Made by a program: the position numbers and the translations under genes. A stretch of 64,000 bases of DNA from CAYYFX01 sp046330135 (GTDB taxonomy: Bacteria; ARS69), in assembly GCA_046330135.1 (NCBI GenBank), contig JAXLTI010000003.1, forward strand, positions 930,001 to 994,000, read 5' to 3'. The notes beneath the pieces are model-generated. The model did not search any database and was not told the origin of the DNA. It saw only the letters and a program-made list of their open reading frames with translations. This document shows, in pieces, positions 16,592-24,379 of this stretch (position 1 is the first letter of the stretch; every line of letters starts with the position of its first letter).

Positions 16592-17575
16592 TCAGCCGCC
16601 GATCTGGGACATCGTGCGGAGAGGCTTCACGAAGTCGGCCTGGCCGATCTTGTGGCCGGGCTCCTTCTTCGCCACGGCGCGCACCACGAGGTCGCGGATC
16701 TCCTCGTCGGGAGCGCCGCCGCGAAGGCGGGCACGGACGTCGTGCTCCACGACGGAGAAGAGGCACGTGCGGAGCTTCCCCTCCGCGGTGATGCGGATGC
16801 GGTTGCAGCGGTCGCAGAAGGGCTCCGTGACGCTGCCGATGAGGCCGATCTCGCCGCGCCCGTCCGCCCAGCGCCAGCGCTCCGCCGGACCCGTGCCATC
16901 CGGTGCGCCCACGGGCTCCAGCGGACCGAGCGAGCTCAGGATCTCGAGGATCTCCGAGTTCGGAACGACGCGGTCCTTCGCCCACGCGTCGCCCGCGCCG
17001 ATCGGCATGTACTCGATGAAGCGCAGGATGAGGCCGTGCGCGCGCGCCAGCGCGGCCAGCGGCAGGATCTCCGAGAGGTTCTTGTCGCGCTCGATGACGG
17101 CGTTGACCTTGATGGGCGCGAAGCCCGCCGCCGACGCCGCCTCGAGCCCCGCGAGCACGGCGTCCAGCGCGTCGCGGCGCGTGAGCTTCCGGAACAGCTC
17201 GCGGTCGAGCGTGTCGAGGCTGACGTTGAGACGTCGCAGCCCCGCGTCCCACAGCTCGCCCGCGAGACGGGCGAGCGCGGTGCCGTTCGTGGTCATCCCC
17301 ACGTCCACGATGCCGGGAACCGCCACGAGGCGTCGCACGAGATCGGGGAGGTCGCGCCGCAGGAGGGGCTCGCCGCCCGTGAGGCGGAGCTTCCGGATCC
17401 CGAGGGGCGCCACGATCGAGACGAAGCGCTCGATCTCCTCGAACGTGAGGATGTCGGCGCGCGGGAGCCACTCGATCTCCTCGTGCGGGATGCAGTAGAA
17501 GCAGCGCAGGTTGCAGCGGTCCGTGACGGAGATCCGCAGGTTCACGATCTCGCGCCCGAAGGAGTCGACGAGCAT
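16592..17575 (-). CDS. moaA: GTP 3',8-cyclase MoaA
   Basis: 327 residues. It makes 3',8-cyclo-7,8-dihydro-GTP, the first step of molybdenum-cofactor synthesis. The radical-SAM motif CNLRCFYC (Cys21, Cys25, Cys28) and the C-terminal second cluster (CDRCNRIRITAEGKLRTC) are present, as is the diagnostic C-terminal Gly-Gly (QIGG). The start ATG at 17575 overlaps the TGA of moaE (ATGA). It is the last gene of moaD-moaE-moaA; moaC is not in the window. The stop borders repeat copy C. Confidence 0.96.
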   Translation of the reverse strand: MLVDSFGREIVNLRISVTDRCNLRCFYCIPHEEIEWLPRADILTFEEIERFVSIVAPLGIRKLRLTGGEPLLRRDLPDLVRRLVAVPGIVDVGMTTNGTALARLAGELWDAGLRRLNVSLDTLDRELFRKLTRRDALDAVLAGLEAASAAGFAPIKVNAVIERDKNLSEILPLAALARAHGLILRFIEYMPIGAGDAWAKDRVVPNSEILEILSSLGPLEPVGAPDGTGPAERWRWADGRGEIGLIGSVTEPFCDRCNRIRITAEGKLRTCLFSVVEHDVRARLRGGAPDEEIRDLVVRAVAKKEPGHKIGQADFVKPLRTMSQIGG

Positions 17576-18054
17576 CAGCGCACCTCGGCGCGCGGGGCGC
17601 CCGTGCCGCGGTCGGCGACCGGGATGGAGAAGCCTTCCGCCCACTCGGCGGTCCCGTCCGCGAAGTGCTCGCGCTTCCACACCGGCAACGTCTCCTTGAT
17701 CCGATCGATGAGGAAGCGCGCGGCGCGGAACGCGTCGTCCCGGTGGGCGGCCGACGCGGCCACGATCACGCTGGCCTCCCCCACTTCGAGGAGCCCCACG
17801 CGATGCACCGCCGCCACCCGCTGGATCTCGGGGTCCCGCAGCGCCTCGGCGGCCAGCTCGGCGAGCTTCGCCTGCGCGAGCGTCGCCACCGCCGCGTACT
17901 CGATGCGCAGCACCGCCCGCCCGTGGTGGTGGTCGCGCACGACCCCCGTGAACACGACGATCCCGCCCGACGCGGGCACGGCCACGAAGCCCTCCAGCTC
18001 CGCCGCGCGAAGCGGCGTCGCGTCGATGCGCGCGAGGATCCGCCCCGACGACAT
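17575..18054 (-). CDS. moaE: Molybdopterin synthase catalytic subunit MoaE
   Basis: 159 residues. With thiocarboxylated MoaD it adds sulfur to the pterin precursor. Conserved features: VVFTGVVRDHHHG near 34, RIEYAA, AAVHRVGLLEVGEASVIVA, and the active-site segment LPVWKRE near 124. It begins 4 nt behind moaD and its TGA overlaps the moaA ATG. The C-terminal extension (ADRGTGAPRAEVR) is a little longer than usual. Confidence 0.95.
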   Translation of the reverse strand: MSSGRILARIDATPLRAAELEGFVAVPASGGIVVFTGVVRDHHHGRAVLRIEYAAVATLAQAKLAELAAEALRDPEIQRVAAVHRVGLLEVGEASVIVAASAAHRDDAFRAARFLIDRIKETLPVWKREHFADGTAEWAEGFSIPVADRGTGAPRAEVR

Positions 18055-18058
18055 TCGC

Positions 18059-18313
18059 TCAGCCTCCGCTCACCGGGGGGATCAGGTGCAACGACGCCGC
18101 GTCGCCTACCGGCGCGTCGTCCGCGAGGAACTCCGCGTCCGTGGCGAGCGCGCAGCTGGCGAGGAGCCCCGCGAGCGCGGGATGGCGTTCCGCGAGCTGG
18201 CGCTTCACGGCGGCGCAGCTCGCGCCGTTGCCGACGCTCACGTCGGCTTCCGCGGCGCCGGCGAGCTCGCCGGCGCGAGCGTGCAACTTCACGAGGATGC
18301 GTCGCTCGGACAA
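18059..18313 (-). CDS. moaD: Molybdopterin synthase sulfur carrier MoaD
   Basis: A beta-grasp protein of 84 residues with the essential C-terminal Gly-Gly (HLIPPVSGG). The start is taken as TTG at 18313, which gives the usual MoaD length and begins just before the first strand (RILVKLHARAGELAG). An ATG at 18364 would add 17 unconserved residues and would lie upstream of a probable promoter (TTGTGG/TATATT, 18342-18371). First gene of moaD-moaE-moaA. Confidence 0.88.
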   Translation of the reverse strand: MSERRILVKLHARAGELAGAAEADVSVGNGASCAAVKRQLAERHPALAGLLASCALATDAEFLADDAPVGDAASLHLIPPVSGG

Positions 18314-18341
18314 GGTCGGTCCCGGAGAAAGAGGAGGATCG

Positions 18342-18371
18342 AATATAGGCGCGCGCCGCCGCATGCCACAA
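18342..18371 (-). promoter_or_regulatory. Putative sigma70-type promoter for moaDEA
   Basis: On the minus strand TTGTGG (18371-18366) and TATATT (18347-18342) are separated by 18 nt, upstream of the TTG start of moaD. Such an AT-rich hexamer is rare in this GC-rich window. Not experimentally known. Confidence 0.4.
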
Positions 18372-18462
18372 GCGGGCCGCCTTGACCGTGCCCGAGCCCC
18401 TCCCTAGACTGCGGCGGCCCCGGAGCGCGCGCTCCGGAATGATCCTGACGCCGGAGGCGACC

Positions 18463-18795
18463 GTGCAAATCGTGGAGATGGAAGGGAGGCGCGCCTTCGA
18501 TCCCACCCGGATGCGGAAGAACAAGGTGTTCGAGACGTCGCGCTTCTTCCTCGACGTCTACTGCCTCGAGGCGGGCCAGGCGCAAGCTCCTCACGCCCAC
18601 GACGGGTCCGACAAGGTCTACGTGGTGATGGAAGGGCAGGGCACGTTCCGCGTGGGCACGGAGGAGCGCTCGCTACGGGCGGGATGCGCCGTGCTCGCGC
18701 CCTCGGGCGAGATCCATGGCGTCGTGAACGAGGGGCCGGATCGTCTCGTCTGCCTCGTCTTCATGGCGCCGCATCCGAAGCCGAAGCCGTCGTGA
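18463..18795 (+). CDS. Small cupin-domain protein
   Basis: About 110 residues from a GTG at 18463, which has GGAGG 5 nt upstream (an ATG at 18439 and one at 18382 are alternatives). The cupin motifs are HAHDGSDKVYVVMEG near residue 45 (two His, one Glu-like position) and the second motif GEIHGVVNEG. These usually hold a metal; the role could be a dioxygenase, isomerase or sensor. A palindrome ccggagcgcgcgctccgg lies just upstream (18419-18436). The TGA overlaps the GTG of the RibD-like gene (GTGA). It is divergent from moaD. Confidence 0.78.
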   Translation: MQIVEMEGRRAFDPTRMRKNKVFETSRFFLDVYCLEAGQAQAPHAHDGSDKVYVVMEGQGTFRVGTEERSLRAGCAVLAPSGEIHGVVNEGPDRLVCLVFMAPHPKPKPS

Positions 18796-19499
18796 GCTTC
18801 ACGGTGGAAATCGTCGTGGCGACGTCCATCGACGGCCGCATCTCCACGCCGGATCGGAAGCCGTGGCGCTGGTCGGATCCGGAGGATCACGCGTGGCTGC
18901 TGGAGAGGATGTCGCAGGCGGATCTCCTCGTGGTGGGCGCGGCCACGATTCGCGCGGAGAACCCCTCGATCACGGTCCCCGCGGACTGGGCTCAGCGACG
19001 CGTCGCGGAGGGGCGGACCCCGCAGCCCGCGCGGCTCGTGCTCTCGCCCTCGCTCTCGATCCCGCCGGATTGTCGCGCGGCGCGCCGCACGGACGCCCGG
19101 CTCTTCGTGGCCGCGCGCGCCGAGGCGATCGCGGAGCGCGGCGCGGGGTTCGAAGGGAAGGCCGTGCTTCTCCCCTTCGACGCGGATCTCGCCCTGGGGC
19201 CCGTCCTGGAGAAGGCGACGCGCGCGGCAGGCGGCGAGAAGGTCGTGTGCCTGGGCGGAGGCCGTACGAACGCGCTCTTCCTCGAGCAGGACCTCGTGGA
19301 CAGCCTGTCCCTCACGATCTCGTCGTTCGTGATCGGGGCCGCGGGAGCGCCGGGCGCCTTCGACGGCGCCGGCTTCCCCCCGGGACACTTCCCGCGGTTC
19401 GAGCTGGTGGATACACGGCGCGCAGGCCGCGACGTCGTTCTGAGTTACGATCGGGTCCGAGGCAGCAACGGCGGGCCGCCCCGGGGCGGCCTCCTCTGA
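18792..19499 (+). CDS. RibD C-terminal-domain/dihydrofolate-reductase-like protein
   Basis: A 235-residue pyrimidine-reductase-like protein. VATSIDGRIS near residue 7 and LLVVGAATIRAENPSIT near 38 are the standard NADPH/substrate motifs of the RibD_C family; VVCLGGGRTNALFL near 150 is the dinucleotide loop. It lacks the deaminase half of RibD, so it could be a stand-alone riboflavin-pathway reductase or a relative acting on another pterin-like substrate. The GTG start at 18792 overlaps the cupin stop. The neighbouring moa genes give a loose pterin theme. Confidence 0.82.
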   Translation: MSFTVEIVVATSIDGRISTPDRKPWRWSDPEDHAWLLERMSQADLLVVGAATIRAENPSITVPADWAQRRVAEGRTPQPARLVLSPSLSIPPDCRAARRTDARLFVAARAEAIAERGAGFEGKAVLLPFDADLALGPVLEKATRAAGGEKVVCLGGGRTNALFLEQDLVDSLSLTISSFVIGAAGAPGAFDGAGFPPGHFPRFELVDTRRAGRDVVLSYDRVRGSNGGPPRGGLL

Positions 19500-19512
19500 C
19501 GCGAGGAGAGCG

Positions 19513-20277
19513 ATGAAGTCGCACGTGATCGAGGTCGACGAGGCCCACTTCAAGCAGATGGTGCTGGAGAAGTCCCGCACCGTGCCGGTCGTCGTGGATT
19601 TCTGGGCGCCCTGGTGCGGGCCGTGCCGCCAGCTCGGGCCGATCCTGGAGGAGCTCGTGGCCGAGGGCGCCGGAACGTGGATCCTCGCCAAGGTGAACGT
19701 CGACGACAACCCCGGCCTCTCGGAGACCTTCGGCATCCGCGGGATTCCCCATGTGATCGCGTTCGTGGACGGCCGGCCGGCCAGCCAGTTCACGGGGGTT
19801 CTCGGCAGGAAAGAGGTGGAGGCGTTCCTCCGCGCGATCGTGCCGTCGGACGCCGAGCGGATTCTCGGACGCGCGATCGATTACGCGCGGGACAGCGACG
19901 TGGAGGAGGCCCTCGGGCTGTGGGAGAAGGCCCTGGAGCTCGATCCGCGGCTCAGCGTGGGGCTCGAGGGCGGCGCCCTCGCGACGCTCGCGGCGTGGAA
20001 GACCCGCGTGGCGAAGCACGGCGGCCTCGAGGCGATCCGCGCCCGCGCGGCGGACGATCCGGATACGGCGGCGAACCGCTACGAGTACGGCTGCGCGCTG
20101 GCGGTGGACGGAGACTTCGAGGACGCGCTCGCGGAGTTCCTCGAGGTCGTGCGGCGCGACCGGAAGTACGAGGACGACGCGGGGCGCACCGCGATGATCG
20201 CCGTCTTCACGATCCTCGGCGACGCGAATTCCGTCACGGGGGAATACCGTACGTTGCTCTCGCGCGAGCTGTTCTGA
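19513..20277 (+). CDS. Thioredoxin-domain protein with TPR-like tail (CnoX/YbbN type)
   Basis: 254 residues. Residues 1-110 are a thioredoxin fold with the intact active site WCGPC (Cys35, Cys38) and cis-Pro loop RGIPHV. Residues 112-250 form TPR-like helices (AERILGRAIDYARDSDVEEA; YGCALAVDGDFEDALAEFLE). This is the architecture of the CnoX/YbbN chaperedoxins that hold and protect unfolded proteins under oxidative stress. Unlike E. coli YbbN it keeps both cysteines, so redox activity is expected. It has a strong gaggag ribosome site and follows the RibD-like gene by 13 nt. Confidence 0.87.
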   Translation: MKSHVIEVDEAHFKQMVLEKSRTVPVVVDFWAPWCGPCRQLGPILEELVAEGAGTWILAKVNVDDNPGLSETFGIRGIPHVIAFVDGRPASQFTGVLGRKEVEAFLRAIVPSDAERILGRAIDYARDSDVEEALGLWEKALELDPRLSVGLEGGALATLAAWKTRVAKHGGLEAIRARAADDPDTAANRYEYGCALAVDGDFEDALAEFLEVVRRDRKYEDDAGRTAMIAVFTILGDANSVTGEYRTLLSRELF

Positions 20278-20311
20278 GGGACCGACATTCCCTTCTGCAT
20301 TCGAGCCGATG

Positions 20312-20317
20312 TATAGT
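20312..20317 (+). promoter_or_regulatory. Possible -10 box (TATAGT)
   Basis: TATAGT lies 40 nt before the GTG at 20357 and inside the first codons of the alternative ATG start at 20309. If used as a promoter it rules out the ATG start. No convincing -35 is seen. Confidence 0.3.
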
Positions 20318-20356
20318 CGCACCGAGGTCTTCACCCCCTCGGACCTCGGAATCGCC

Positions 20357-21415
20357 GTGAGAACGACACGCCTCACCCGCCTCGCTCCGCCGGCGCTCCT
20401 CGCCGCGATGGCGGCCCTCCTCGCGAGCTCCGCTCCCGCCGCCGTCCTCCACGTTCCCGCGGACTATCCGACGATCGCTTCCGCCGTGGCCGCCGCCGGA
20501 GTGACGGACACGGTGACGATCGCGTGCGGAACGTACGTCGAGCACGGCATCTCCAGGTCCGGGCTCTCGATCACGCTCCGAAGCGACACGGGAGACTCCG
20601 GTTGTGTCGTCATCGACGCGGGCGGGGCCGCCAACATCCTCACCCTCGGGCAAGGGCAGGGCGTCTCGATTCGGGGAATCGTCTTCCAGGGCGCCTCCCA
20701 AGGCGCTTCGGCGATCGCGGTTTCCGTCGGGGGAAGCGACGTCTCGGTCGAGAACTGCGTGTTTCGCGGGAATCGCAACGGACTCGGCATCTCCACGACC
20801 GCGTATGTCGACCACTGCAGCTTCCTCGACAACACCGCGTCGGGCCTCAGCGTCGCGGGCTCGGTGATGGCGGTGCACGCGTGTCTCTTCGTGCACAACG
20901 GCACGGCCGTGTACGTGCATACGCCCGCCGACGGGTCCATGAGCGCCTACATCTCGCACTCGCTCTTCCGGGAGAACACGGGGGCAACCCTCGACGCGGA
21001 AGGCACGCGCGAGACGACCGCCAACGTGGAGATGCAGTACTGCACGTTGTACCATGAGGGCGCAGGCATCCTCGCGGACGACGGATCGGTGGTCACCGTC
21101 GGCCATTGCATCCTGGCGTACGGCAGCCACGCTTGCGTCGGCCGGAACCGATCCTACGTCTACTGCACGGACAGCTACGGCAACGTCGGAGGCGACTGGC
21201 CCACGCAGTGCTTCATCTATCTGAGCGGGAACTTCTCCGCTCCGCCGTTCTTCTGCGACGGTGAGCGCGGCGACTTCTCGCTCCGCGCCGACTCCCCGTG
21301 CGCGCCGGGCGTGAACACGTCATGCGGCCTCATCGGGGCATTCGACGTGGGTTGCGGAGCCGTGTCGATCGAGCCGTCGACGTGGGGGAAGATGAAGGCG
21401 AGCTACCGGGGGTGA
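20357..21415 (+). CDS. Secreted right-handed beta-helix protein
   Basis: 352 residues from a GTG (VRTTRLTRLAPPALLAAMAA... signal peptide). It begins after the signal with VLHVPADYPTIASAVAAAG, the entry motif of pectin-lyase-like beta-helices, and shows repeated strands such as VENCVFRGNRNGLGI, VDHCSFLDNTASGLSV and ACLFVHNGTAVYV. It is Cys-rich near the end. Unlike the other secreted proteins here it ends SIEPSTWGKMKASYRG and has no FlgD-like domain. It is probably a surface polysaccharide-binding or lyase-like protein; no catalytic residues can be assigned. An ATG at 20309 is the alternative start. Confidence 0.75.
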   Translation: MRTTRLTRLAPPALLAAMAALLASSAPAAVLHVPADYPTIASAVAAAGVTDTVTIACGTYVEHGISRSGLSITLRSDTGDSGCVVIDAGGAANILTLGQGQGVSIRGIVFQGASQGASAIAVSVGGSDVSVENCVFRGNRNGLGISTTAYVDHCSFLDNTASGLSVAGSVMAVHACLFVHNGTAVYVHTPADGSMSAYISHSLFRENTGATLDAEGTRETTANVEMQYCTLYHEGAGILADDGSVVTVGHCILAYGSHACVGRNRSYVYCTDSYGNVGGDWPTQCFIYLSGNFSAPPFFCDGERGDFSLRADSPCAPGVNTSCGLIGAFDVGCGAVSIEPSTWGKMKASYRG

Positions 21416-21463
21416 GTATCCGGGCGGTCGCGCGCGCGAAGCCGCCCGGATCGGGGGCGCGCC

Positions 21464-22345
21464 TCAGTACACCTCCGGCACGAACGTCTGCTGCCGGACC
21501 GGCGGGCGCACGTAGGCGCCCTGCGGCGGGCGCGGCTTGAGCTTGAACGGCTTGGGCGTGAGGTCCTCGTACGGAATCTGGCTCAGGAGGTGCGCGATGC
21601 AGTTGAGCCGCGCGCGTCGCTGATCGTCCGACGGCACCACCCACCACGGCGACTGCTTCGTGTCCGTGAAGGCGAACATCTCGTCCTTCGCCTTCGAGAA
21701 CTCCACCCAGCGATTCCGCGCCTCGAGGTCCATCGGGCTCAGCTTCCAGCGCTTGCGCGGATCGTCGATGCGCTCCTGGAAACGTCGCTCCTGCTCTTCG
21801 TCGCTGACCGAGAACCAGTACTTGATGAGCTGGACCCCGGAGCGCAGCAGCATCCGCTCGAACTCCGGGCACGAGCGGAGGAACTCGCGATACTCCTCCT
21901 CGGTGCAGAAGCCCATCACGCGCTCGACGCCCGCGCGGTTGTACCAGCTGCGATCGAAGAGGACCATCTCGCCGCCGGCCGGCAGCTGCGCGGCGTAGCG
22001 TTGGAAGTACCACTGCGTCTTCTCGCGCTCGGTGGGCGTGCCGAGCGCCACCACGCGGCAGATGCGCGGGTTGAGGCGCTCGGTGATGCGCTTGATGACG
22101 CCGCCCTTGCCCGCGGCGTCGCGCCCCTCGAAGAGCACGCAGACCTTGAGGCCTTCGTGCTTGATCCACTCCTGGAGCTTGACGAGCTCCACCTGGAGCC
22201 GCTCCATCTCCTCGTCGAAGGACTTGCGCTTGATCTCGTCGTGGGCGGCCTGCTTCTGGTCGCCGCCTTCGGTCGGCGCGGAGTCGGCCTGCTTGCGTCG
22301 CTTCTCCCCCTTCGACTTCTCGCCGTGCGACCGCTTGCTCGCCAT
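21464..22345 (-). CDS. ppk2: Polyphosphate kinase 2 (PPK2)
   Basis: 293 residues. It transfers phosphate between polyphosphate and nucleotides. Walker A is GRDAAGKGG (74-82), Walker B/lid FDRSWYNRAGVERVMGF, and the later IKYWFSVSDEEQERRF and SPMDLEARNRW are family hallmarks. The N-terminal 35 residues are lysine-rich. The start ATG at 22345 has GGAGGGGG 5 nt upstream. Whether it prefers ADP, AMP or GDP cannot be told by eye. The 290 nt up to the S41 gene hold only a 7-bp hairpin (ggccccg/cggggcc, 22531-22547). Confidence 0.94.
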   Translation of the reverse strand: MASKRSHGEKSKGEKRRKQADSAPTEGGDQKQAAHDEIKRKSFDEEMERLQVELVKLQEWIKHEGLKVCVLFEGRDAAGKGGVIKRITERLNPRICRVVALGTPTEREKTQWYFQRYAAQLPAGGEMVLFDRSWYNRAGVERVMGFCTEEEYREFLRSCPEFERMLLRSGVQLIKYWFSVSDEEQERRFQERIDDPRKRWKLSPMDLEARNRWVEFSKAKDEMFAFTDTKQSPWWVVPSDDQRRARLNCIAHLLSQIPYEDLTPKPFKLKPRPPQGAYVRPPVRQQTFVPEVY

Positions 22346-22635
22346 GGGTTCCCCCTCCGTCGGTGGAGACACGCAAAGCGCGGCGCGATGATGCCGCCGC
22401 TTCCCCCCGGCGTCCACCGGCACGCGCCCGGAGGGGCCGTGAGGGCCCCGGGCCGGCGGCGACGACGCATCCGCACCGAATTCCTGCGACGGGATCATCC
22501 GCACGGGCGTCTCCCTTTCCGGAGGACCGCGGCCCCGCAGCGGGGCCGGCAACCCGCATGCCTGCGCCGCCGTAGAACGCCTGTCGCGGCCGGCGCACGG
22601 AACGTCGCCACCCCGGCCGCCCAGGAGGCCTTTCG

Positions 22636-23964
22636 ATGAGACGAGTCTCGTCGCTCGCAGCGCTCGCCGCGTTCCTCGTGTACCCGGGGGCGGCGCGCCC
22701 CGCCCCGATCGACGCCACCGCCCGCCACGACGCCGTGGAGGCCCTCGCCGCCGGCGTCTCGGACGTTTACGTCTTCGCGGACATCGGCAAGCAGTACGCG
22801 GATTCGCTTCGCGCCCGGCTCGCCGGGGGCGCTTACGACGCGATCGCGGACGACGCCGCCCTCGCCGACCGGCTCACGACGGACCTGCAGGCCATCCATC
22901 CGGACAAGCACCTGCGCGTCCTCACCGCGACGGACCCGCGCGGGGAGCGTTTCCGGCCCCCCGGCAGCCGGGCCGGCGCGCCGCCGGGAGATCCGCGCGC
23001 CTCGATGCTCGCGCGCGAGCGCACCGTGAACTTCGGCTTCGCGCGCGTGGAGATCCTGCCGGGAAACGTGGGCCTGGTGGATCTTCGCTCCTTCGACCCG
23101 GCGGAGATCGCCGGGGAGACGGCCGTCGCGGCGATGCGCTTCCTCGGCAACTGCGACGCCGTGATCTTCGACCTGCGCAAGAACGGCGGCGGCAGCCCCA
23201 CGATGATCCAGCTCCTGGTGAGCTACCTCGTGGGCGAGGACCCCGAGCACATCAACGACTTCTACATCCGCGAAGGCGACGAGACGCGGCAGTTCCATAC
23301 GCTGCCCTACGTGCCGGGCACCCGCCTGAAGGACGCCGACGTGTTCGTGCTCACGAGCCGGCGCACGTTCTCGGCCGCCGAGGAGTTCACCTACGATCTG
23401 CAGGCGCTGAAGCGCGGCACGGTGGTCGGGGACACCACCGGCGGCGGCGCCCACCCGGTGCGGCCCGTACCGCTCGCCGGCGGGCTGATCGCCACGGTTC
23501 CCTTCGGCCGCGCGATCAACCCGGTGACGGGCAAGGACTGGGAGGGCACGGGCGTCATCCCGGACCTCCCCTGCGCCGCGGACGATGCGCTCGACGTGGC
23601 GCACGCGGAGGCGTTGCGGCGTCTCGCGGAGCACGCGAAGGACGACGCGCGGAAGACCGAGCTGGCCTGGGCGCTGGACGACGTGAACGCTCGCCTGAAG
23701 CCGCCATCCCTGGAGCCGCGCACGCTCGAGCAGCTCACGGGCTCGTACGGAGCGCGCGCGGTGGCCCTCGAGCGGGGCCGCCTGTGGCTGCGACCCGAGG
23801 TGGGACCCATGCTCGAGTTGTCGCCCCTCGGCAAGGACGTCTTCGCGGCGATGGGCGCCCCGTCGCCGTTGCGCGTCACCTTCGTGCGCGCGAAGGGCGG
23901 GCGCGCTTCGGAGCTGGTGCTGACGAGCCCTTCCGGCGAGATCGGCCGCTTCGCGCGGAGCTGA
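22636..23964 (+). CDS. Secreted S41-family (tail-specific-protease-like) peptidase
   Basis: 442 residues with signal peptide MRRVSSLAALAAFLVYPGAA. The S41 core is visible: NVGLVDLRSF, DAVIFDLRKNGGGSPTMIQ, the nucleophile in RRTFSAAEEFTYDLQ, and VVGDTTGGGAHPV. An N-terminal helical cap (IRBP/C-terminal-processing type) precedes it, and a C-terminal region of about 80 residues resembles a small beta domain. No PDZ domain is apparent. aggagg precedes the ATG at 22636. Its 3' end overlaps the convergent alkyltransferase-like gene by about 89 nt. Confidence 0.88.
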   Translation: MRRVSSLAALAAFLVYPGAARPAPIDATARHDAVEALAAGVSDVYVFADIGKQYADSLRARLAGGAYDAIADDAALADRLTTDLQAIHPDKHLRVLTATDPRGERFRPPGSRAGAPPGDPRASMLARERTVNFGFARVEILPGNVGLVDLRSFDPAEIAGETAVAAMRFLGNCDAVIFDLRKNGGGSPTMIQLLVSYLVGEDPEHINDFYIREGDETRQFHTLPYVPGTRLKDADVFVLTSRRTFSAAEEFTYDLQALKRGTVVGDTTGGGAHPVRPVPLAGGLIATVPFGRAINPVTGKDWEGTGVIPDLPCAADDALDVAHAEALRRLAEHAKDDARKTELAWALDDVNARLKPPSLEPRTLEQLTGSYGARAVALERGRLWLRPEVGPMLELSPLGKDVFAAMGAPSPLRVTFVRAKGGRASELVLTSPSGEIGRFARS

Positions 23965-24268
23965 CGTCCGCGTCGGGCGGAAGCCAGCTCCACCTCGAGA
24001 GATCCACGCGGTTCCGCCGGTCCAGGGCGATGCCCTCCTCGCGCAGCCGACTGCGCTGGCGGGCCTCGCCCTCGCCGGCGGCGCGCGCGCTCACCTCGCC
24101 GCGCGCGTTCACCACGCGCTGCCACGGGACGTGCGCGCTCGCGGGGCAGGCCGCCATGGCGAAGCCCACGGCGCGCGGCGTGGTGCCCACGATGCGCGCG
24201 ATCTGACCGTAGGTGGCGACCTTGCCGCGCGGGATCTGGCGCGCGATGCGCCAGACGCGCTCGAACAC
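23876..24268 (-). CDS. Alkyltransferase-like (ATL) DNA-repair protein
   Basis: About 130 residues from a GTG at 24268 (FERVWRIARQIPRGKVATYG). The MGMT DNA-binding fold is complete (GQIARIVGTTPRAVGFAMAA), but the PCHR active-site Cys is replaced: HVPWQRVV has Trp in its place. ATL proteins bind O6-alkylguanine and hand it to nucleotide excision repair without removing the alkyl group. A TTG at 24376, close behind the acyl-CoA dehydrogenase stop, would add 36 low-complexity residues. The basic C-terminal tail overlaps the S41 gene. Confidence 0.82.
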   Translation of the reverse strand: MFERVWRIARQIPRGKVATYGQIARIVGTTPRAVGFAMAACPASAHVPWQRVVNARGEVSARAAGEGEARQRSRLREEGIALDRRNRVDLSRWSWLPPDADVSSARSGRSRRKGSSAPAPKRARPSRARR

Positions 24269-24379
24269 GCCGACGTCTTCGTCCCCGTCACGTCGTCCGC
24301 GCGGCGTGCGCCGGCCGTTCCGCCCGGCCCTCGCGGCGGGAGCGGCCGTGGGCTTCGTGCCGCGCGCCGGACCCAAGGG

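Noticed and set aside
18364..18366. ATG as start of moaD
   Set aside because: It would add 17 unconserved residues and lie upstream of a good -10 box; the TTG at 18313 gives the normal MoaD length.
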